A stretch of DNA of 64,000 bases from Bacteroidales bacterium (lineage in GTDB: Bacteria > Bacteroidota > Bacteroidia > Bacteroidales > CAIWKO01). The position numbers and the translations under genes were made by a program. The stretch covers positions 1 through 64,000 of the forward strand of contig JALOBU010000001.1 in the NCBI GenBank assembly GCA_023228145.1. Direction: 5' to 3'. Below the pieces are notes generated by a model that was not told the origin of the DNA, ran no database searches, and saw nothing but the letters and a program-made list of their open reading frames with translations. Of this stretch, positions 60,239 to 64,000 are shown piece after piece (positions within the stretch are counted from its first letter, which is position 1; every line of letters begins with the position of its first letter).

Positions 60239-61186
60239 TTATTTTTTTGAGATGTTTTTCTTTCCCGGTGCCGGTTTTTTAACATTTTTATCCATAGGTT
60301 TCCGGACTTTCTTAATATCATTGCCGGCCTCTTTGTCTTCAGTTTCTGGAGCTTTAGTCCCAATGTCTTTTTTTAAAGCAGCTTTCTTAAGTTTTTTAGC
60401 TTCTTCTTCTTCTTCCTGTTCTTCAATGGTTTTCAGGCTGGCTTTTTCGATGATGATTTCATCCGTTTCTTCTTCCTCTTCCTGTTTGTCTTTGGTAACC
60501 TTACGTTCGGCAATCCCTTCTTCAATAGCGGAAATCATCATAGAAAGAATGAGTGTGATGGATTTGGAAGCATCGTCATTCGCTGGTATAGGATAATCCA
60601 CCTCGTTGGGGTTAGAATTAGTATCCACAATGGCAAAAGTTGGGATGTTCAATTTTTTTGCTTCATTAACAGCTATTTTTTCTTTCAGAATGTCAACAAT
60701 GAAGATGGCAGATGGAAGTCGTGTCAGGTCGGCGATGCTGCCTAAGTTTTTTTCAAGTTTAGCACGTTCGCGGATGATTTGCAGGCGTTCACGCTTTGAA
60801 ATTTTTACAAAGGTATTGTCGTTTTTCATTTTGTCGATGGAAGCCATTTTCCTTACGGCTTTGCGGATGGTGGCAAAATTTGTGAGCATACCCCCCGGCC
60901 AGCGTTCGGTAACATATGGCATTCCAACTCTTTTTACTAGCTCGGCAACGATTTCTTTAGCCTGTTTTTTAGTGGCGACAAATAAAATCTTTTTTCCTGA
61001 CTTTGCAATTTGATTTAAAGCAGCTGCAGCTTCTTCCGCTTTGGCGATGGTTTTGTAAAGGTCAATGATGTGGATGCCGTTGCGCTCCATAAAAATATAA
61101 GGAGCCATGGCCGGATTCCACTTTCTTTTCAGATGGCCAAAGTGTACTCCGGCATCCAGAAGTTCTTCAAATGATAATTTATTCAT
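60239..61186 (-). CDS. rpsB: 30S ribosomal protein S2 with long C-terminal extension
   Basis: Small-subunit protein S2; 315 residues, longer than the 230-260 of most bacteria. The core is complete (SFEELLDAGVHFGHLKRKWNP; PYIFMERNGIHIIDL; VTERWPGGMLTNF; LPSAIFIVDI; PTFAIVDTNSNP). From about residue 229 comes an extra 87-residue tail of alternating acidic (QEEEEETDEIIIEKA) and basic (KKLKKAALKK, KNVKKPAPGKK) blocks, likely disordered. Such tails vary among Bacteroidota. It is 118 bases after rpsI. Confidence 0.96.
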   Translation of the reverse strand: MNKLSFEELLDAGVHFGHLKRKWNPAMAPYIFMERNGIHIIDLYKTIAKAEEAAAALNQIAKSGKKILFVATKKQAKEIVAELVKRVGMPYVTERWPGGMLTNFATIRKAVRKMASIDKMKNDNTFVKISKRERLQIIRERAKLEKNLGSIADLTRLPSAIFIVDILKEKIAVNEAKKLNIPTFAIVDTNSNPNEVDYPIPANDDASKSITLILSMMISAIEEGIAERKVTKDKQEEEEETDEIIIEKASLKTIEEQEEEEEAKKLKKAALKKDIGTKAPETEDKEAGNDIKKVRKPMDKNVKKPAPGKKNISKK

Positions 61187-61303
61187 AATGTAGATTTTTG
61201 AGGTTGTTTACTTTCTTTTTTACTTTTTTAAAGTCAATTGCCCGGTAGCATCACAAATGGATAGTCCTGGCAATTTAGATACTAAACATAGGACCAGACA
61301 AGC

Positions 61304-61690
61304 CTAACGTTTGCTGAACTGGAATCTTTTTCTTGCTTTTTTCTGTCCGGGTTTTTTGCGTTCAACCATTCTGGGGTCTCTGCGAAGCAAGAGTTTGGGT
61401 TTTAATATAGTGCGGTTTTCTTCATTTAATTTGCATAAGCCTCTGGAAATGGCCAGCGACAATGCTTCTGCCTGCCCTTTCGTCCCTCCTCCGGAAATGG
61501 TAACCTGCAGATCGTATTTGTCGGATGTGCTTGTAAGGTCAAGAGGTTGTTTAACAACATATTGTAAGGTAGGTGTTGGAAAGTATTCTTTGAAATCTTT
61601 TTTGTTAACGAGTATATTTCCACTTCCTTCTTTGAAAAATACACGCGCAACGGCTGTTTTTCTTCTTCCTATGGTGTGAATTACTTCCAT
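61304..61690 (-). CDS. rpsI: 30S ribosomal protein S9
   Basis: Small-subunit protein S9 whose C-terminal tail reaches the P-site tRNA; 128 residues. Characteristic N-terminal TIGRRKTAVARVF, GGGTKGQAEALSLAISR, and the basic end RRDPRMVERKKPGQKKARKR with final Lys-Arg. It lies two bases after rplM, the standard pair. Confidence 0.97.
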   Translation of the reverse strand: MEVIHTIGRRKTAVARVFFKEGSGNILVNKKDFKEYFPTPTLQYVVKQPLDLTSTSDKYDLQVTISGGGTKGQAEALSLAISRGLCKLNEENRTILKPKLLLRRDPRMVERKKPGQKKARKRFQFSKR

Positions 61691-61692
61691 AA

Positions 61693-62151
61693 TTATTTAA
61701 TAATAGTGTTTATATTAACTTTGTTTGGGTTCTGGCCTTGATGGGGATGTTCCTGCCCGGCATAAACAAAAAGATGCCTGAACATTTCACTGCCCAGCTT
61801 GGTTTTTGGCAGCATTCCTTTTATGGCAAGTTCCAGAATTTTTTCAGGTTTTTTTGCCAGATATTGCTCCGGAGTTGTAAGACGCTGTCCACCGGGGTAG
61901 CCTGTATGCCTAACATATTCTTTTTCAGTAAGCTTGCTTCCGGTAAGCTTTATTTTTTCAGCATTTATAATTATTACATTATCGCCGCAGTTAAGGTTGG
62001 GAGTATAATAAGGCTTATGTTTACCCCTTAAAATGAAGGCAACTTTACTTGCAAAGCGCCCTAAAACCTCGTTTTCTGCATCAACCATCAGCCAATCTTT
62101 AACAATGATATCTTTATTGGCTGAGCGTGTTTTATAACTTGTTGTATCCAT
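61693..62151 (-). CDS. rplM: 50S ribosomal protein L13
   Basis: Large-subunit protein L13; 152 residues. Signatures: WLMVDAENEVLGRFASKVAFILRGK (described as about 20-44), CGDNVIIINAEKIKLTG, HTGYPGGQR and PHQGQNP at the end. ATG 62151 gives MDTTSYKTRSANKD, the Bacteroidota N-terminus; the frame begins earlier and has a second ATG one codon upstream. It is the first gene of the ribosomal operon with a well-formed promoter. Confidence 0.96.
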   Translation of the reverse strand: MDTTSYKTRSANKDIIVKDWLMVDAENEVLGRFASKVAFILRGKHKPYYTPNLNCGDNVIIINAEKIKLTGSKLTEKEYVRHTGYPGGQRLTTPEQYLAKKPEKILELAIKGMLPKTKLGSEMFRHLFVYAGQEHPHQGQNPNKVNINTIIK

Positions 62152-62202
62152 CATTACATTGATTTTCAGTGTCAATAAGCGTTTTTAAACAAAATCGGGG
62201 TG

Positions 62203-62233
62203 CAAATGTACGTTTTTTTTTTCAATTAGCAAA
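62203..62233 (-). promoter_or_regulatory. Promoter of the rplM-rpsI-rpsB-tsf operon
   Basis: On the minus strand TTTG (62230-62233), then 19 bases, then TACATTTG (62203-62210): an exact match to the Bacteroidota -33/-7 consensus. The -7 box is about 52 bases before the rplM start. This is the clearest promoter in the window. Confidence 0.75.
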
Positions 62234-62322
62234 TTTACTGACATTTTTATGTTAATAATTTTTCTACGTCTTTAATTTAATGGCATAAAAAAATAAAAAT
62301 CCCGTATTTATGTATTTATTTT

Positions 62323-62330
62323 TACATTTG
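62323..62330 (+). promoter_or_regulatory. Likely -7 box of the first FKBP lipoprotein gene
   Basis: TACATTTG matches TAnnTTTG, 36 bases ahead of ATG 62366. No -33 TTTG at standard distance, so support is moderate. It is divergent to the rplM promoter. Confidence 0.45.
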
Positions 62331-62365
62331 CAAAAAATTTCATGTTTCATTTAAAAACAATTATT

Positions 62366-63094
62366 ATGAAAAAGGTTTTATTATCAGCTGTTTCCATTAT
62401 TGTTGTTATGTTTTTTATGGTTTCATGCAACTCAGGCGGCAAAGTGAGCCTGAAAACCCAGGACGATTCGGTGGCTTATGTTATCGGTGCTAATATTGGA
62501 GAAAACCTAAAAAGAAACATCACAAACGATTCATTAAATTTCAGCACGGAAGCATTGGTTCAGGGGTTTAAAGATGCGCTTGAAGGTATTGACAGCAATA
62601 TATTTACGAAAGAAGACAAACAAAATATTATGATGAATTTCCAGAAGCAACTTCAGGAAAAACAGAACGAAAAAGCCATGAAAGCTGCCGAGCCTAATAA
62701 AATTGCAGGCGCTAATTTCCTTCAGGAAAACAAAAAGCAACCCGGTATCATCGAAACCAGCAGCGGCCTTCAATACAAAGTGGTGAAAGCAGGAACAGGT
62801 AAAACCCCGAAAGCTACCGATAACGTTACTGTTAATTATGAAGGGAAACTGATTAGCGGAGAAATATTTGATTCTTCTTATGACCGCAACAAGCCCGAGA
62901 CTTTCAATGTGTCTCAGGTCATCAGAGGCTGGACCGAAGGTCTGATGCTGATGAAAGAAGGCGGCTCTTATGAGTTGTTTATCCCTTCTGATCTTGCTTA
63001 CGGCGACCAGGGCAATGCCAAAATACCCGGAGGCTCAGCATTAATTTTTAAAGTGGAACTGTTAAAAGTGGAAGAAGAAGCTGCAACTAAATAA
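62366..63094 (+). CDS. FKBP-type peptidyl-prolyl isomerase lipoprotein
   Basis: Exported foldase of 242 residues. The start ATG 62366 gives a lipoprotein signal, MKKVLLSAVSIIVVMFF then MVSC, Cys21; the frame opens earlier (62342) but this would extend it needlessly. Residues 30-125 are the helical Mip/FkpA-type dimerisation domain (SVAYVIGANIGENLKRN), and 135-235 the FKBP domain: VTVNYEGKLISGEIFDSSY, VIRGWTEGLMLMKEGGSYEL, FIPSDLAYGDQG and IPGGSALIFKVELL. It probably assists proline-limited folding of envelope proteins. A strong terminator follows. Confidence 0.94.
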   Translation: MKKVLLSAVSIIVVMFFMVSCNSGGKVSLKTQDDSVAYVIGANIGENLKRNITNDSLNFSTEALVQGFKDALEGIDSNIFTKEDKQNIMMNFQKQLQEKQNEKAMKAAEPNKIAGANFLQENKKQPGIIETSSGLQYKVVKAGTGKTPKATDNVTVNYEGKLISGEIFDSSYDRNKPETFNVSQVIRGWTEGLMLMKEGGSYELFIPSDLAYGDQGNAKIPGGSALIFKVELLKVEEEAATK

Positions 63095-63151
63095 TTTCAT
63101 ATTTCATCTGCATAACAAGGCTAAGATTTCTAACAAGTTTAAAATATTTAT

Positions 63152-63182
63152 AAGCCGTTACAACAAAGTAACGGCTTTTTTT
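63152..63182 (+). terminator. Strong intrinsic terminator after the first FKBP gene
   Basis: AAGCCGTTAC (63152-63161) pairs perfectly with GTAACGGCTT (63168-63177) over the loop AACAAA and is followed by at least five T residues. It separates the two FKBP genes. Confidence 0.93.
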
Positions 63183-63238
63183 ATTTTAATAATTTTGAAG
63201 ATTGACAGATAATTTTAATTTTGCAAAAAAAACATTTT

Positions 63239-63955
63239 ATGAAAAAAGCCTTAAAATTAATTTTCATTTTTTCTTTCTCAGCATTAATAACAGTTTCATG
63301 CAAAACCACAAAAAACACTCACACTCAGGCCGTGGTTCTTAAAACCTTTAATGACACAATTAGCTATATTATTGGTGCAGATGTGGGAGGAAACCTGAAA
63401 AAAAGCGAAGTGGAAATAAACAACGACATTTTCTTCCATGCATTTAATCAGGGGTATAATCAACACGACACATTATTATCTAAGGAAGTTCGTTCACAAA
63501 TTATGAATAAATTTCAAAGAGAGCATAGTTTAAAACAGCAATCCAGAAACCTTGCCGAAGCTCAGAAAAACAAATTATCAGCTCAGGCCTTCCTTGAAGA
63601 GAATAAAAAGAAACCCGACATCGTGGAGCTGCCCAGCGGATTACAATATAAGATTATTAAACAGGGCGATGGTTCCAAACCCGGTCCTGAAGATGAAGTT
63701 ACTGTTCATTACGAAGGCAGGCTGCTCGATGGAACTATATTCGATTCCTCATACGAACGTGGCGAGCCGATATCTTTCAGCCTCAACGGCGTGATTAAAG
63801 GATGGACAGAAGGATTGCAACTGATGAATACCGGCTCCACTTATGAATTGTTTATCCCCTCCGAACTGGCATACGGCGAAAGGGGAGTAGGACAGATACC
63901 CGGCGGAGCCATGCTGATATTCAAAGTGGAATTAATATCAATAAATAATAAATAA
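63239..63955 (+). CDS. FKBP-type peptidyl-prolyl isomerase lipoprotein, second copy
   Basis: A paralogue of the gene just upstream, 238 residues. ATG 63239 gives the lipoprotein signal ending TVSC; an upstream TTG adds six residues before it. The same helical N-terminal domain (TISYIIGADVGGNLKK) and FKBP domain (VTVHYEGRLLDGTIFDSSY; VIKGWTEGLQLMNTG; IPSELAYGERGVG; IPGGAMLIFKVELIS) are present. The catalytic-site residues agree with the first copy. It has its own leader after the terminator, so the two genes can be controlled separately. Confidence 0.94.
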   Translation: MKKALKLIFIFSFSALITVSCKTTKNTHTQAVVLKTFNDTISYIIGADVGGNLKKSEVEINNDIFFHAFNQGYNQHDTLLSKEVRSQIMNKFQREHSLKQQSRNLAEAQKNKLSAQAFLEENKKKPDIVELPSGLQYKIIKQGDGSKPGPEDEVTVHYEGRLLDGTIFDSSYERGEPISFSLNGVIKGWTEGLQLMNTGSTYELFIPSELAYGERGVGQIPGGAMLIFKVELISINNK

Positions 63956-63982
63956 CCCTTTATCAAACAAAAAGCATGAATT

Positions 63983-64000
63983 ATGAAAAAAAATGTATTG
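63983..64000 (+). CDS. Start of a further gene, cut by the window end
   Basis: ATG at 63983 opens a frame reading MKKNVL up to the last base, the beginning typical of an exported or lipoprotein signal peptide. It lies 27 bases after the second FKBP gene on the same strand. Six codons are too few to name it; a third FKBP lipoprotein is only a guess. Confidence 0.35.

Noticed and set aside
1..64000. CRISPR array, tRNA, rRNA, phage or transposon
   Set aside because: I read the gaps on both strands and saw no direct-repeat spacer array, cloverleaf with a CCA end, rRNA motif, transposase or integrase.

Overview
The window is one ordinary, gene-dense chromosomal segment of a Bacteroidota bacterium, probably Bacteroidia-like. 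I base this on five proteins with type IX secretion (T9SS) sorting domains, a TonB-dependent receptor with a carboxypeptidase-like N-terminal domain, Bacteroidota-type promoters (TTTG, about 19-22 bases, TAnnTTTG), very few Shine-Dalgarno sequences, and AT-rich DNA. The rplM-rpsI-rpsB-tsf-pyrH-frr and yceD-rpmF-fabH orders also fit. I see no rRNA, tRNA, CRISPR array, phage, transposase or plasmid gene. The genus cannot be named from this sequence alone.

Layout. 1-7.9 kb: a terminator of an upstream gene, a large T9SS surface protein, an OPT peptide transporter, a patatin lipase with a PqqD-like partner, then on the minus strand an ECF sigma factor followed by an anti-sigma-like membrane protein that ends in a T9SS type B domain. 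7.9-8.7 kb: a non-coding stretch rich in inverted repeats. 8.7-12.2 kb: dipeptidase PepD, an OmpA-like lipoprotein and exonuclease III. 12.2-21 kb: a second sigma/zinc-finger anti-sigma pair overlapping a umuC gene, a T9SS surface protein, an SRAP (HMCES/YedK) protein, a LuxE-like synthetase, small lipoproteins and a umuD-like peptidase. 21-33.5 kb, mostly minus strand: ClC channel, RNase III, FabF, ACP, dUTPase, a flippase, a membrane protein, PurD, RdgB, a beta-propeller protein, FabH, L32, YceD and an overlooked 43-residue lipoprotein. 33.5-39.3 kb: a secreted-protein block with a SprB-repeat T9SS protein, a small exported protein and a subtilase. 39.3-49 kb: a nuclease-fold protein, AMP nucleosidase, HolA, a TonB receptor, HemW, an ABC exporter and a membrane-anchored EEP hydrolase. 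49-56 kb: a giant alpha-2-macroglobulin and a lipoprotein. 56-64 kb: RfbA, a sugar-nucleotide epimerase, the ribosomal/translation operon and two FKBP lipoproteins.

How the genes work together. Fatty-acid synthesis (fabH, acpP, fabF), nucleotide hygiene (dut, rdgB, purD, amn, pyrH), DNA damage handling (xth, umuC, SRAP, umuD, holA) and translation are mixed with cell-envelope functions. The envelope genes include two membrane-signalling sigma systems.

The most unusual points are: (1) the sigma factor paired with a transmembrane protein carrying a T9SS-type C-terminal domain; (2) an RNase III gene with no ATG/GTG/TTG start, whose frame opens directly after the fabF stop; (3) the paired inverted repeats at 8386-8535; (4) umuC overlapping an anti-sigma/TPR gene while umuD sits 5 kb away behind a ClC channel gene; (5) a Tyr/Asp-rich loop in the macroglobulin. 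No wholly new multi-gene system is evident.
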